NCBI GenBank assembly: GCA_017522515.1 | Contig: JAFWZH010000259.1 | Span: forward strand, 4,767 to 68,766 | From: Clostridia bacterium | GTDB lineage: Bacteria > Bacillota_A > Clostridia > UBA1212 > UBA1255 | Reading direction: 5' to 3' | DNA length: 64,000 bases | Shown: piece by piece, positions 53,440 through 63,687 of the stretch | Layout of the letters: the number at the start of each line of letters is the position of its first letter | How positions within the stretch are numbered: position 1 is the stretch's first letter | Program-made: the position numbers and the translations under genes | Notes under the pieces: model-generated | Database searches by the model: none | What the model saw: only the letters and a program-made list of their open reading frames with translations | Told to the model about the DNA's origin: nothing

Positions 53440-55236
53440 ATGCAGGATAAAATCATAGTTCTGGACTTTGGTGGACAGTATGCCCACCTGATAGCAAACA
53501 GAGTGCGCCGTTTGGGTGTGTTTACAGAGATATTGCCTCCTACAGCCTCAGTAGAGGAGTTCGCAGGAGCAACAGGTATCATCTACAGTGGTGGACCATC
53601 AAGCGTCTACGCAGAGGATGCTCCCGACTACAATCCTGAAATTTTGAATATCCCTGTTCCTAAACTAGGAATCTGCTATGGCCACCAGTTGATGGCTTCG
53701 CAGCTTGGAGGAACAGTTCGCCCAGGTAAGGTGAAGGAGTATGGAATAGCTGACCTTCTTTTGAAGGAGCCTCAGCATCCGCTTTTGAAGGATATCCCTG
53801 CGTCTTCGCCAATGTGGATGAGCCATGGCGATGCAGTTGAAAAATTGCCTGAGGGTTATAAAATCATCGCGTCGACGAAGGATTGCCCTATTGCAGCAGT
53901 GGCTCTCGACGATCGTAAAATCTATGGAATCCAGTTCCATCCTGAGGTGACTCACAGTAAGTATGGAATGAAGATTCTCGACAATTTCATTGATATTTGT
54001 GGATGCCAACGCACATGGAACATGAAGAGCTATATGCCTCTTATCTCTGAGAAGATCAAGAAAGAGGTTGGCGACAGAAAGGTGTTCTTGCTTGTGTCTG
54101 GAGGTGTCGACAGTACTGTAGCATTCGTGCTTTTGAACCGTGTGTTGGGTACAGACCGTGTGATGGGACTTCATATCGACAACGGTATGATGCGTATGGA
54201 TGAGTCGGCAAAGATTATTGATTTCTTGAAGGCTGAAGGCATGCATAATCTTCGTGTCGTAGACGCTACAGATACATTCTTGGGCAAACTTGAGGGTATT
54301 ACAGCTCCAGAGGAGAAGAGAAAGAGAATCGGTGCTACATTCTTGGTTGTGAAAGACGAGGAGATGGCTAAATTGAATCTTGATCCAAAAGAGTGGATGA
54401 TCGCTCAGGGAACTATTTACCCAGATACAATCGAGAGTGGAGGTACAAAGAATGCCGACCTTATCAAGACTCACCACAACCGTGTTAAGGAGGTGATGGA
54501 TTTGATGGCACAGGGCTTGCTTCTTGAGCCGTTGGCAGATCTATATAAGGATGAGGTACGTATGTTGGGAGAGGAGCTTGGTATTCCTCACAACCTTGTA
54601 TGGCGTCACCCATTCCCTGGTCCAGGTCTTGGTGTTCGTTTGCTTTGCACAGATGGCAAGGGAGAGTTCGCAACAAACGCAGATGTGCCTGGTCTAGCAG
54701 AGTATTTGAAGGAGAACAATATAGAAGGAAAAGTCCTTCCTATCAAGAGTGTAGGAGTGCAGGGCGACGGTAGAACATACGCACAGCCATTCTTGCTTAC
54801 TACACAGAATCTTACTTGGAAGCAGTGTGAGAAATTCTCAACTGAATTGGTTAACCGTTTCAAGGTAATCAACCGTGTGATCTGGCAGGTAGGTAGTGTA
54901 AGCGACGAGAATCCGAAGTTGGTGGAGCAGTATGCTACAAAGAAGAACTTCGATGTTCTACGTAAGTTTGACAATATCTGTACTGAGTTCTTGCAGGAGA
55001 ACAATCTATACGAATCAATATGGCAGATGCCGGTTGTGTTGGTTCCGCTTACAGTGCAGAACAAACCATGTATCGTAATGCGTCCTGTAAACTCATCAGA
55101 GGCTATGACAGCTAATTTCGCTGAGATCGACCAGAAGCTTCTTGATGGACTTTGGGGTAGATTCGTAGCAGAAGGAGCAGGTTCGTTGTGGTACGACGTT
55201 ACACACAAACCTCCTGGTACAATTGAGTGGGAGTAA
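53440..55236 (+). CDS. guaA: Glutamine-hydrolysing GMP synthase
   Basis: 598 residues. The glutamine amidotransferase domain has LGICYGHQLMA (Cys near residue 79) and IQFHPEVTHS (about 168). The ATP pyrophosphatase PP-loop is LLVSGGVDSTV (about 218-228). WRHPFPGPGLGVRLL and the C-terminal HKPPGTIEWE complete the signature. It converts XMP to GMP. It is about 70 residues longer than the 525-residue E. coli enzyme because of extra sequence in the C-terminal half (LLEPLADLYKDEVRMLGEEL and the following region), a form known in many Bacteroidetes. A bidirectional terminator follows. Confidence 0.97.
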   Translation: MQDKIIVLDFGGQYAHLIANRVRRLGVFTEILPPTASVEEFAGATGIIYSGGPSSVYAEDAPDYNPEILNIPVPKLGICYGHQLMASQLGGTVRPGKVKEYGIADLLLKEPQHPLLKDIPASSPMWMSHGDAVEKLPEGYKIIASTKDCPIAAVALDDRKIYGIQFHPEVTHSKYGMKILDNFIDICGCQRTWNMKSYMPLISEKIKKEVGDRKVFLLVSGGVDSTVAFVLLNRVLGTDRVMGLHIDNGMMRMDESAKIIDFLKAEGMHNLRVVDATDTFLGKLEGITAPEEKRKRIGATFLVVKDEEMAKLNLDPKEWMIAQGTIYPDTIESGGTKNADLIKTHHNRVKEVMDLMAQGLLLEPLADLYKDEVRMLGEELGIPHNLVWRHPFPGPGLGVRLLCTDGKGEFATNADVPGLAEYLKENNIEGKVLPIKSVGVQGDGRTYAQPFLLTTQNLTWKQCEKFSTELVNRFKVINRVIWQVGSVSDENPKLVEQYATKKNFDVLRKFDNICTEFLQENNLYESIWQMPVVLVPLTVQNKPCIVMRPVNSSEAMTANFAEIDQKLLDGLWGRFVAEGAGSLWYDVTHKPPGTIEWE

Positions 55237-55270
55237 TTTTTGAATGCTGAATTCGAAATTATAAATGATA

Positions 55271-55308
55271 AAATGGAGGTGTCAATCAGACACCTCCATT
55301 TTTTTATT
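55271..55308. terminator. Terminator after guaA
   Basis: AAATGGAGGTGTC and GACACCTCCATTT form a perfect 13-bp stem around AATCA, followed rightward by TTTTATTTAA. Confidence 0.9.
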
Positions 55309-55345
55309 TAATAGTATAGACGCGGCATCTCGACGTCTACAAAAC

Positions 55346-55378
55346 AATAAAAAAGGTCGACACTGATGTGCCGACCTT
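55346..55378 (-). terminator. Terminator of the 1456-aa T9SS gene
   Basis: Leftward, AAGGTCGGCAC and GTGTCGACCTT pair (one G-U) around a 4-nt loop, followed by TTTTATTGTTTTG. It lies 24 nt past the stop codon. Confidence 0.8.
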
Positions 55379-55401
55379 CAATTATTTTGTCCTGCTTGGT
55401 A

Positions 55402-58400
55402 TTATTTATTAATCACAAGCTTATGAACAGTTGTCTCATCGTTGATAGTTGTGCGAACGAAGTAAACACCATTAGAAAGAGTTGAAGTGTCAATGTCTTT
55501 TCTGTTGCTTACCTTCACAACTTCTCCAACCATGTTAAGGATCTCAACCTTTTCTACAACTTCCTCAGCGATCACAGAGATCTTTGTTGTCGCTGGATTA
55601 GGAGTGATAGAGACTGTCTTTGCAAGAGTATTTGTCAAAGATGTCTGCTCTCCATTGATGACTACACCGACAAGAACAGTGTCGCTCATACAACCATTTG
55701 CTGATTCAAGGTAAGTGTAATACCACAAGTATTCATCATCTTTGCTGTCTACATTTTTAACTGTTGGAACAGGGATTGTAGAACTTGCTTTACCAAGTTT
55801 GGCACTCTTTAGATCTGGTGCTGTTGCTTCTGTCGCATCCTCAACAATACCAATCTTCAATGTGTAGACACTTGATGCCAATGCTGATTTGAATACATCT
55901 TCGTCCTGCTGGTCAAGTGATTTCAAAGAATCTTTTTTGGCATCCTTTTTGTAATACTCGATTTTGTTTGTGTTGTCTACGGTGTTCTTGATGTCTTTAC
56001 ATGTAATCACACAATTCAAACCTGCTACAACGGGAACAAGAGAGATAGATACATTTCGACAACTAGATGATGCGGATTGTTTCTTCCATGATTGGTTTGC
56101 GATCAATTCTGAATACTCACCAGTGACGACACGGAAATAGATACGATTAGCAGTGTCATTATGTAAAGAAGTGAAGTATTCCTCAACGTCCACATCAAAA
56201 GAGTCTGTTTCCACCACTTCTTCTTTGTGAATAGTTTTCCACTCAATTTTGTTAATCTCATTTTCTGTAGATGGATCCTGGAATGTATATTGATATACAT
56301 AACCTAACTTCTTATTTGAATCAAATCTACCATTGCTATACAAATAGAATTTCTTTACAGCATCAGATGTCACAGAAGAAAGAGTCAACACATCACCAGA
56401 ACATAGATCAAGAAGATTCTTACCTGTATTTACTGAAGATTCCAAATTTACATCTGGAGGAGTACAAACTTTAACGAATATATTGTCAATCGCATAGTCA
56501 CGGCCTACTCCCATTACGGCACTTGTTGGAACATGAGCTGTATCATGCTTCATCTTCATTGTAAGTGTGACCTCAGATTTTCCATTAACATCTTCAGAAT
56601 TTAGCGTAAACACTTTATCGATACATCTCCAACCATCAGAGCCTCCATTTACACTTTTATATTCAGATGCCAAAACTTTTCCGTTATATTCGAATGATAC
56701 TTCAATGGCTCCTGGATGTTCACTGATTGATGAGAAATCGACACCAAAGGAAACAGCTTTTCCTACACAGATATTGTCGATATCAACCTCGAAGAACTCA
56801 TCCTGTGATCCGTCATCAAGAAGGTCAAACTGAAGCATGCCACCAGTCTTAGTGCCAGAATTGTCGTAAGCTATACCACTAGGATAAGCACCATGTGCAG
56901 AGACTGCATACATTCCAAGGTTGTAAATATCTTTATCAATTCCAGCATCTTTAAGATATGGCATATGCAACGTCGCACCTGTTGATTCAATATTATAAGC
57001 TCTCACGCAAGGAGTTTTATCCGAAAGACTTACACTCTGTGCAATATGTGAGTGTCCTGCAGGAATCTGCTCTGTATGAGTCATTCTATATTTATCTTTC
57101 CATTCGTATGTGCTGTCAGATGTGAAATTGCCGAAATCATCAAAGAATAAGTAAGTCATTGACATAGGCGCACCGTCAGCATTTTCACAACAGTTTTCTG
57201 AATGGATAGTCAGAACATCCGATTTGGCTGCACTCAGACCTGGAGCTGTTACCTCAAGCGTTACACTATAATCTGTATTTGCAGCGTCAGGGATAAAAAT
57301 AAAGCTTGTATCTGTAGAAGTCTGACCTGTCACAGATTCTTTCCACAAGAACTTTGTTCCTTCTGGATAGCTTTGTTTTGCAGTCAAACGTATAGGCTGT
57401 TCAGGACATGGTGTGCCTGTATATGTTATTGAAGGTTTTGTTGTGCTCTCGACCTTCGTTACTCCAGCAACCACAGGAATATTAGAGATAGAAACTTTAC
57501 GGCATGAAGATAATGCGGAATGTTTCTTCCACGTCTGGTCGGCAATCAAATCTGAATACTCACCAACAACAACACGGAAATAGATGCGGTCGTTTGCTTC
57601 CATTTTAGAGAAGATGCCATCCCAATATTTTTCTATATCCACATTAAAAGAGTCTGTCTCTACTACTTCATCTTTGTGAATAGTCTTCCACTCAATTTTA
57701 TTTATCTCGGTTTCAGTAGTCGGATCCTGGAATGTATATTGATATACATAACCTACCTTCTTGCTTGGGTCAACTTGACCATTGTTATACGAATAGAATT
57801 TCGTTACCGCATCAGATGTGACAGCAGAAAGAGTAAAAACATCTCCTGTGCTTAGCTCGAGGAGATCCCCTTTGTTTATAGAATATTGCAAAGCCACATC
57901 TGGAGGTGTACAAACACTAATGAAAATATTGTCAATCGCATAGTCACGACCATAACCTAATACATAACCGCCTGGAATACAAGATGGGTTGTGCTTTATC
58001 TTCATTGTAAGTGTAACTTCTGATGCATTGTCAACATCTTTGGAGTTTATAATAAGAGCTTCGTTGACACTCTGCCAACCATCAGAACCACCATTAAAGC
58101 TCTTATGATTTGAAGCCAAAACGTTTCCATTGTATTCTAGAGATACTTCAATGCATCCAGGATGTTCAGACATTGATGCAAAATCAGCACCAAAGGAAAT
58201 CTCCTTACCTGTACAGATATGCTCAATATCTACCTCAAAGAACTCATCCTGTGTTCCGTCTTCAAGAAGGTCAAACTGAAGCATGCCACCAGTCTTAGTG
58301 CCAGAATTGTCGTAAGCTACACCTCCAGGATAACCACCATACTTCGACACAACATATACACCATGGTTGTACAATTCACTCTTTGTTCCACCTGCCATAG

Positions 58401-59772
58401 GTACAGCCAATTTGGCTCCACTGTTTTCAATATTATATGCTTTTACATATGGTATCTTAATATCAGTGTTATGGGATTGAGAAGTGTGGGTTTGTCCTGC
58501 TGGAATCGTCTCTGTATGAGTTTCTCCAAACCTATCTGTCCATTCGTATAAATCATCAGATATGAAATTACCGAAATCATCATAGAATAAGTATGCCATT
58601 GCCATAGGTGCACCGTCGGCACTTGTACAACAAGTTCCTGAATGAAGATTTAATGCTTCCGACTTAGAATCTTTACATCCAGGTAAAATGACTTCAAGTG
58701 TTACACTATAATCGGTTTCCGCTGCATCTGGAATAAACTTAAAGCTTGCATCTGATGATGTTTGATTTGTAACAGATTCTTTCCATGAGAACTTAGTCCC
58801 TTCTGGATATTTTTGTTTTGAAGTTATAAGTATCGGCTGCTCAGGACAAGGATTGCCTTTTGCTGAAATTGTAGGAATTATTTCCCCTGTCACCTTTATG
58901 TTATCAATACCAACAGGTACCTTGATACAGTCGGTTGTCTTATAGAAATAGAAAGTCAAATTGCCAGTTTCCGGTACTGTTGTAGAGTATGTAATGTCAA
59001 CACTGCTGCCATGAGCGACTTTTGTAGTCTTTTCTTTTGTAAGTGCATCTCTCTTAAGCATATTATAATTATACGGATCAAACAGGACCTCTCCTGCTTT
59101 AACATCAGCAGAAGAAGTAACTCCCAATTCAAGACCATTTCCACCTCCAATAGATTTGGTCGATGAAACATAATTGTACCCTGTAATGAAATCAGACATT
59201 TTCTTTTTCGCATTTGCACCAGTACAAACAGTATCGTTCAAATAGCGAAAATATGTGATATCAAATAGGTCGTGTACAGTGAATGTAAGAGTAACATCAG
59301 AGCCTGGCTTTAATCCATTTATCTTGTATGAAAGTATAGGGAAACGATCCTTACTTCCCACATTGACAAACATATTGTTGGAAGTCTCATTCGCTTTTAA
59401 GAATGAACTTATGAGTTTAGGTTGTGCTGTGACGGTAGAATATCCATACTGAGTCGAATCGCCTAACGTTGAACTATTATTTGTGAATACCTTATCTACG
59501 TTAGTCATATCATCACTGCTCTCGGTAAAGAGGATGCCGCCAACTCCATTTTGTTTTGTTGCTTCAATGCTAGCAAACATGTCGGTATTACAAAGTTCTG
59601 TCACATCAAGCCCATCGTTATACCATCCTCCTTCTTCTGCATCAGAAGTCAATATCGGGCAACAAAGGGTTGCATTTGTATCAAAGTCTGTTCCAGCAAC
59701 AATACATTGTGAATAAGATGAAGATACGGTAGCAAGTAGAAATGTTGAAAAAAATAGTCTTTGTAGTTTCAT
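55402..59772 (-). CDS. T9SS-secreted protein with internal tandem duplication (1456 aa)
   Basis: The start is ATG 59772 (MKLQRLFFSTFLLATVSSSY). An in-frame ATG 33 nt upstream lies in the -7 box and is rejected. A signal peptide precedes CIVAGTDFD. Two ~420-residue modules (about 385-810 and 815-1230) are clearly duplicated: both start CC(T/E)xADGAPM, contain YDNSGTKTGGMLQFDLL and GGSDGW, and end near SISN(I)PVVAG. Parts are almost identical in DNA. The C-terminal ~75 residues (VEILNMVGEVVKVSNRKDID, then GVYFVRTTINDET) are a type A T9SS sorting domain. Probably a cell-surface or secreted structural protein. The ligand is unknown. Confidence 0.85.
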   Translation of the reverse strand: MKLQRLFFSTFLLATVSSSYSQCIVAGTDFDTNATLCCPILTSDAEEGGWYNDGLDVTELCNTDMFASIEATKQNGVGGILFTESSDDMTNVDKVFTNNSSTLGDSTQYGYSTVTAQPKLISSFLKANETSNNMFVNVGSKDRFPILSYKINGLKPGSDVTLTFTVHDLFDITYFRYLNDTVCTGANAKKKMSDFITGYNYVSSTKSIGGGNGLELGVTSSADVKAGEVLFDPYNYNMLKRDALTKEKTTKVAHGSSVDITYSTTVPETGNLTFYFYKTTDCIKVPVGIDNIKVTGEIIPTISAKGNPCPEQPILITSKQKYPEGTKFSWKESVTNQTSSDASFKFIPDAAETDYSVTLEVILPGCKDSKSEALNLHSGTCCTSADGAPMAMAYLFYDDFGNFISDDLYEWTDRFGETHTETIPAGQTHTSQSHNTDIKIPYVKAYNIENSGAKLAVPMAGGTKSELYNHGVYVVSKYGGYPGGVAYDNSGTKTGGMLQFDLLEDGTQDEFFEVDIEHICTGKEISFGADFASMSEHPGCIEVSLEYNGNVLASNHKSFNGGSDGWQSVNEALIINSKDVDNASEVTLTMKIKHNPSCIPGGYVLGYGRDYAIDNIFISVCTPPDVALQYSINKGDLLELSTGDVFTLSAVTSDAVTKFYSYNNGQVDPSKKVGYVYQYTFQDPTTETEINKIEWKTIHKDEVVETDSFNVDIEKYWDGIFSKMEANDRIYFRVVVGEYSDLIADQTWKKHSALSSCRKVSISNIPVVAGVTKVESTTKPSITYTGTPCPEQPIRLTAKQSYPEGTKFLWKESVTGQTSTDTSFIFIPDAANTDYSVTLEVTAPGLSAAKSDVLTIHSENCCENADGAPMSMTYLFFDDFGNFTSDSTYEWKDKYRMTHTEQIPAGHSHIAQSVSLSDKTPCVRAYNIESTGATLHMPYLKDAGIDKDIYNLGMYAVSAHGAYPSGIAYDNSGTKTGGMLQFDLLDDGSQDEFFEVDIDNICVGKAVSFGVDFSSISEHPGAIEVSFEYNGKVLASEYKSVNGGSDGWRCIDKVFTLNSEDVNGKSEVTLTMKMKHDTAHVPTSAVMGVGRDYAIDNIFVKVCTPPDVNLESSVNTGKNLLDLCSGDVLTLSSVTSDAVKKFYLYSNGRFDSNKKLGYVYQYTFQDPSTENEINKIEWKTIHKEEVVETDSFDVDVEEYFTSLHNDTANRIYFRVVTGEYSELIANQSWKKQSASSSCRNVSISLVPVVAGLNCVITCKDIKNTVDNTNKIEYYKKDAKKDSLKSLDQQDEDVFKSALASSVYTLKIGIVEDATEATAPDLKSAKLGKASSTIPVPTVKNVDSKDDEYLWYYTYLESANGCMSDTVLVGVVINGEQTSLTNTLAKTVSITPNPATTKISVIAEEVVEKVEILNMVGEVVKVSNRKDIDTSTLSNGVYFVRTTINDETTVHKLVINK

Positions 59773-59794
59773 AAATATGTATATTTTTTCGTTG

Positions 59795-59802
59795 CAAAAA
59801 TA
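59795..59802 (-). promoter_or_regulatory. -7 box of the 1456-aa T9SS gene
   Basis: TATTTTTG leftward, 22 nt before the ATG. The ~100 nt around and upstream are strongly similar to the region before the neighbouring T9SS gene (63440-63545), so the promoter was duplicated with the gene. Confidence 0.6.
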
Positions 59803-59924
59803 CATGTTAATGATTGCCTCTAAAATGGTTTCTGGAATATAATTATTCTTGAATGTGAAAAAAACTTAAAATATATGAGATGACAGATCCTTTTGTGTTT
59901 GTTGAATTCTATATTTCAAAAATC

Positions 59925-59969
59925 ATAAAAAAGGATGTCATTGCAAACATATGTCTGCAATGGCATCCT
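59925..59969 (-). terminator. Terminator downstream of the 1137-aa T9SS gene
   Basis: Leftward, AGGATGCCATTGCA and TGCAATGACATCCT form a 14-bp stem (one G-U) followed by TTTTTTATG. A second hairpin (ATATAGAGCAAG with CTTGCTCTATAT) overlaps the stop region at about 60003-60028. Confidence 0.75.
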
Positions 59970-60025
59970 AAAGTACTAACTATGTTCTATAAATCTGCAA
60001 TATATAGAGCAAGTCTTGCTCTATA

Positions 60026-63000
60026 TTATTTGTTAATCACAAGTTTATGGACAGTAGTCTCATCGTTGATAGTTGTGCGAACAAAGTAAACGCCATTAGA
60101 AAGGCTTGAAGTGTCAATGTCTTTTCTGTTGCTTACCTTCACAACTTCCCCAACCATGTTGAGGATCTCAACCTTTTCTACAACTTCCTCAGCGATCACA
60201 GATATCTTTGTTGACGCTGGATTAGGAACGATAGAAACTTTTTTATTAGAAATGTTCTCTAAAGATGTTGGGGTTGCTTCCACAATGATCAATATTACAA
60301 AGAATTTGCTTTCACAACCTGTTGTTTTATTAACCTGTGTAATATAGTACGTGTATATTTCATCCTCAACCATAGAACTATTGTATACAGGAGTGGCATC
60401 TGCTTCATTAATTTGGATCATTTGTCCTGCATTGTCTTTTTTATACCAAACGATGATGCAGTCAGAATCGTTCTTGATGGCATCAGGATTCTGTTCTGTT
60501 GGCATCTTGAACCCTCCATTTTCACCCTCGCTTTTTTGGTAGACAATGCTTCCTCCGATTAATGGAATAGGAGTACTTGCCACTTCAATTTTATATTCGT
60601 TGACATCACTTTTACAACTAGTTATATTGTCAGCCAAAACATAGTAGTATGATTTTGGTGATTCTGTTGCTGTGACTGATGCAATTTCTGGTTCCGAAAT
60701 CATTTTTGTGGCATCTTTGTCCTCGTACCAGCTGATCTCGTATCCAGATATCTTCTTGTCTGGCTCCTGGACAAGTGTTCCCTCGCAGAACGGATCTGGA
60801 TCTGTCAGCGTCGTCATTGGCTTAGGGTTTGCAATAACTGTTATGGTATCTGCATGATCACAAGGAGTGCTGCTTAAAGATGGATCACTGTTGTCGTGAA
60901 TTAAAATGATATATTTAGCTTCATCCTTTCCATCTGCTATAACGTCATCGTAGGAAATAGTAAACGTATGAGCACCATGATCCGCGTCGGAACATGCCTT
61001 TCTCATCAAAGGAGTGGAATTGATATCATTCTTATACCAACTTACGACATAATTATAATATGGCTTGTTGTCTGCATCTGTTCCGATTATTTCACCTACC
61101 TCAAGCTTTTCACTATCGCCTGGACATAAGTATATGGCATTCTCTTTGAATCTTCCTGTGCTCAGTACAACATTCACTTCGTTAGGCATTACACAAGTTG
61201 GGCAATTCAAGCCAGCTACAACAGGAATATTCGAAATAGAAACATTTCTACATGGAGTCTGTGCGTTCATGTCTTCCCATTCACGACCAGATGTCAAAGA
61301 CTCCTTATCACCAGCAACCAAACGGAAGAAAAATTTAGTCTCTGGATAGTTAACACCCGTCAAGAATGGCTCTTCGTTTACTGGATTTGCAAAAGTATAA
61401 GAATCATCTGTAGAAGGAGATCCCAAATCATGCCATTCTGGTTCTTCTACAACCGTAGGGTCATCTTTTGTCCACTGGAACAAATAATTGACATCCTTAT
61501 AGTAATTCTTTACAGCCTCAGAAGTTACTGCCTTCAGGATGAACTCTTTATCAGAACACAAATTCAACAACTCCTCTCCTGACAAATTAGATGTGATTTC
61601 AACAGCTGGTGGTGCACAAACCTGAAGTGTTATATCATCAACCGCAAAGTCTCCACGGCCATCACCTGTATAATCATCCTCCAAACTAATCAATTCCAGA
61701 GAAACCGACGTTTCATCTCTTTGCAATATGACTTCAGCAGACATTTCAATCCATCCTGGTTTTGTCAATATCTGATCTCCAGAAGAAGCCAATACACTAC
61801 CTGAAGCCGATTTAAGAACAAGTTCGAGAGTTCCTACTGAAGTAGGATTACCTGGTTTTCCTGCGACATCATTGATAGACTGTACAGCTGCACTGAAATA
61901 TATACGAATTCCCTTGCAAAGATTTTCTATTTCTTTTTTGAAAATAGCTTTGTTTTTCCATCCCTTACTTTTCAAATCCATGATAAGCATACCTCCATTG
62001 CTATTACCGGTATGGTCACCACCACTGCCAAAATATGGATCTTCTGTTGTTATAACATAACCATCTTCACCGCTACAGAAATCTTTATTATATGGTACTT
62101 TTATGGAATTATCTAATTGATCTTCAATCACCTGAGACGCAGCTTCGCTAGTACAAAACGAATAGTCTTTAACAGGTACAGAATAATCGTTTCCTTTAGC
62201 ATCAGTGTAAACATAGGTTGAACCGACGAACTGACCAAAATCATTTTTATAAAGGGTTGCCGTAGACAATGGAATGCCGTCGGCACTTTCACAACAATTA
62301 TTGCCTGTTTCAAATGAGAATGTTTTTGATTTTGCTGACGTACAACCAGGAAGAGTGACCTCACATGTCACATTATATTTGCCTGCATTTCCAGGAACAA
62401 ACAAGAACGTAGGGTTGTTTGATGTCTGCGAAGAAGTCTCAGCTACCTTCCATGAATAAGTTGTGCCTGCAGGATATTTAGAGTTAAGACGCAATGTAGA
62501 TGGATTCATTGGACATTGAGCTCCGCTAACCTTAATCTCAGGCAAGATTTCGCCTTCAATAACAATATTGTCAAAACCTATAGGACGTGCATTTCCTCCA
62601 GCGTTTCTCCAAAAATAAAATGTAACAGATCCTGAATTATCAGCCTTAGCACTAATCTTCAACTGCTTTCCTCCATTAGTAGGAGTAACTGAAGCCGCTC
62701 CCATACCTGTAGGTGCCATTCCATTATTATTTGTAGTTGCTGCAATAATAGAGAATTGATTAGCAATGCTTCCGTTTATTCTACTTTGTGTATAATCTAT
62801 TGTTCCTGCATTCAACTGGACTATATAAGAACTTGCATATGGCAAAGGTATTTCTGTTATGTAATCTTTTGCTTTCTGTATACCCGAATTCATCGCCATC
62901 AAAGCTGTCCCCAACTCATTGATATCAAGCAAGTCATAAACGTCAGCAGACATCGTCACAGTGCTATTAGGAGAAAGTCCTGTCACAGAATACGATAAGA

Positions 63001-63439
63001 ATGGATATCCGTGACCATTTCCCATTGCGACAAGCATCGGTGTGCCATTTCCCTCTGACAAATATGGAGATATTAGTTTAGGATTCGCTGTGACGACCAC
63101 CATACCTGTGTCACTGCTATTAGGCGTTTTCAATTTCAACAAATCATTCCAAGTCAAAGATGCGTTTCCTACGACTGAAAATTTATTGGAAGGTAAACCA
63201 TTCAGTATGATATCAGAAGGATGTCCAATAAAGTTACGATTGCCACATTGTTTAGCAAGGAAATCCGCAACATTAGAGTTGAACCATCCATTCACCTCAT
63301 TGGTGTCACTTTCCATTGTAGGATTGCACAATTCTGTTTTTGTGTCAAACTCCGTCCCTGCAACAATACATTGTGAATAAGATGAAGATACTGTAGCAAG
63401 TAGAAATGTCGAAAAAGATAAAAGTCTCTTTAGTCCCAT
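60026..63439 (-). CDS. T9SS-secreted protein, paralogue of the downstream neighbour (1137 aa)
   Basis: The signal peptide (LLSFSTFLLATVSSSYSQ) and the C-terminal ~70 residues are nearly identical to those of the 1456-residue neighbour. The middle has a single CC(E)SADGIPLS module (about 380-770) like those duplicated in the neighbour. Ig-like segments follow (about 770-1040, for example FNPKPMTTLTDPDPFCEGTL-like repeats with CEG, and VNEYKIEVASTPIPLIGGS). The type A T9SS sorting domain ends KLVINK. Likely an exported surface protein. The function is unknown. Confidence 0.85.
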   Translation of the reverse strand: MGLKRLLSFSTFLLATVSSSYSQCIVAGTEFDTKTELCNPTMESDTNEVNGWFNSNVADFLAKQCGNRNFIGHPSDIILNGLPSNKFSVVGNASLTWNDLLKLKTPNSSDTGMVVVTANPKLISPYLSEGNGTPMLVAMGNGHGYPFLSYSVTGLSPNSTVTMSADVYDLLDINELGTALMAMNSGIQKAKDYITEIPLPYASSYIVQLNAGTIDYTQSRINGSIANQFSIIAATTNNNGMAPTGMGAASVTPTNGGKQLKISAKADNSGSVTFYFWRNAGGNARPIGFDNIVIEGEILPEIKVSGAQCPMNPSTLRLNSKYPAGTTYSWKVAETSSQTSNNPTFLFVPGNAGKYNVTCEVTLPGCTSAKSKTFSFETGNNCCESADGIPLSTATLYKNDFGQFVGSTYVYTDAKGNDYSVPVKDYSFCTSEAASQVIEDQLDNSIKVPYNKDFCSGEDGYVITTEDPYFGSGGDHTGNSNGGMLIMDLKSKGWKNKAIFKKEIENLCKGIRIYFSAAVQSINDVAGKPGNPTSVGTLELVLKSASGSVLASSGDQILTKPGWIEMSAEVILQRDETSVSLELISLEDDYTGDGRGDFAVDDITLQVCAPPAVEITSNLSGEELLNLCSDKEFILKAVTSEAVKNYYKDVNYLFQWTKDDPTVVEEPEWHDLGSPSTDDSYTFANPVNEEPFLTGVNYPETKFFFRLVAGDKESLTSGREWEDMNAQTPCRNVSISNIPVVAGLNCPTCVMPNEVNVVLSTGRFKENAIYLCPGDSEKLEVGEIIGTDADNKPYYNYVVSWYKNDINSTPLMRKACSDADHGAHTFTISYDDVIADGKDEAKYIILIHDNSDPSLSSTPCDHADTITVIANPKPMTTLTDPDPFCEGTLVQEPDKKISGYEISWYEDKDATKMISEPEIASVTATESPKSYYYVLADNITSCKSDVNEYKIEVASTPIPLIGGSIVYQKSEGENGGFKMPTEQNPDAIKNDSDCIIVWYKKDNAGQMIQINEADATPVYNSSMVEDEIYTYYITQVNKTTGCESKFFVILIIVEATPTSLENISNKKVSIVPNPASTKISVIAEEVVEKVEILNMVGEVVKVSNRKDIDTSSLSNGVYFVRTTINDETTVHKLVINK

Positions 63440-63460
63440 AATTTTATAAATTTTTCAATG

Positions 63461-63468
63461 CAAAAATA
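63461..63468 (-). promoter_or_regulatory. -7 box of the 1137-aa T9SS gene
   Basis: TATTTTTG leftward, 21 nt before the ATG at 63439, in a region duplicated before the neighbouring T9SS gene. Confidence 0.6.
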
Positions 63469-63595
63469 CATATTGATGGTTGCCTCTAAAAAGGTTTCCG
63501 AAATATAATTATTCTTGAATGTGAAAAAAACTTAAATAATATGAGAGGGGAAATCTATATCTTTTGAATCTATATTATGGATGGAATAGAAATAA

Positions 63596-63663
63596 AAAGT
63601 AGCACCATTCCTTACGCTTATGTACTATAACTATAGGGGAGTATGAGAACATGGAATGGTGCT
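63596..63663 (-). terminator. Possible terminator of the gene at the right edge
   Basis: AGCACCATTCC (63601-63611) and GGAATGGTGCT (63653-63663) are a perfect 11-bp inverted repeat with a 41-nt loop. Leftward the second arm is followed by ACTTTTTATTTC. The long loop makes the call uncertain. Confidence 0.45.
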
Positions 63664-63687
63664 TTTTATAAAAAATGTTTACGGTAT

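Noticed and set aside
53665..54477. 270-codon open frame antisense to guaA
   Set aside because: It lies entirely inside a conserved enzyme gene, has no promoter or family resemblance and is a by-product of guaA codon use.
59773..59805. Upstream ATG (11 extra codons) for the 1456-aa T9SS protein
   Set aside because: It overlaps the -7 box, so it would not be in the transcript, and the signal peptide starts properly at ATG 59772.
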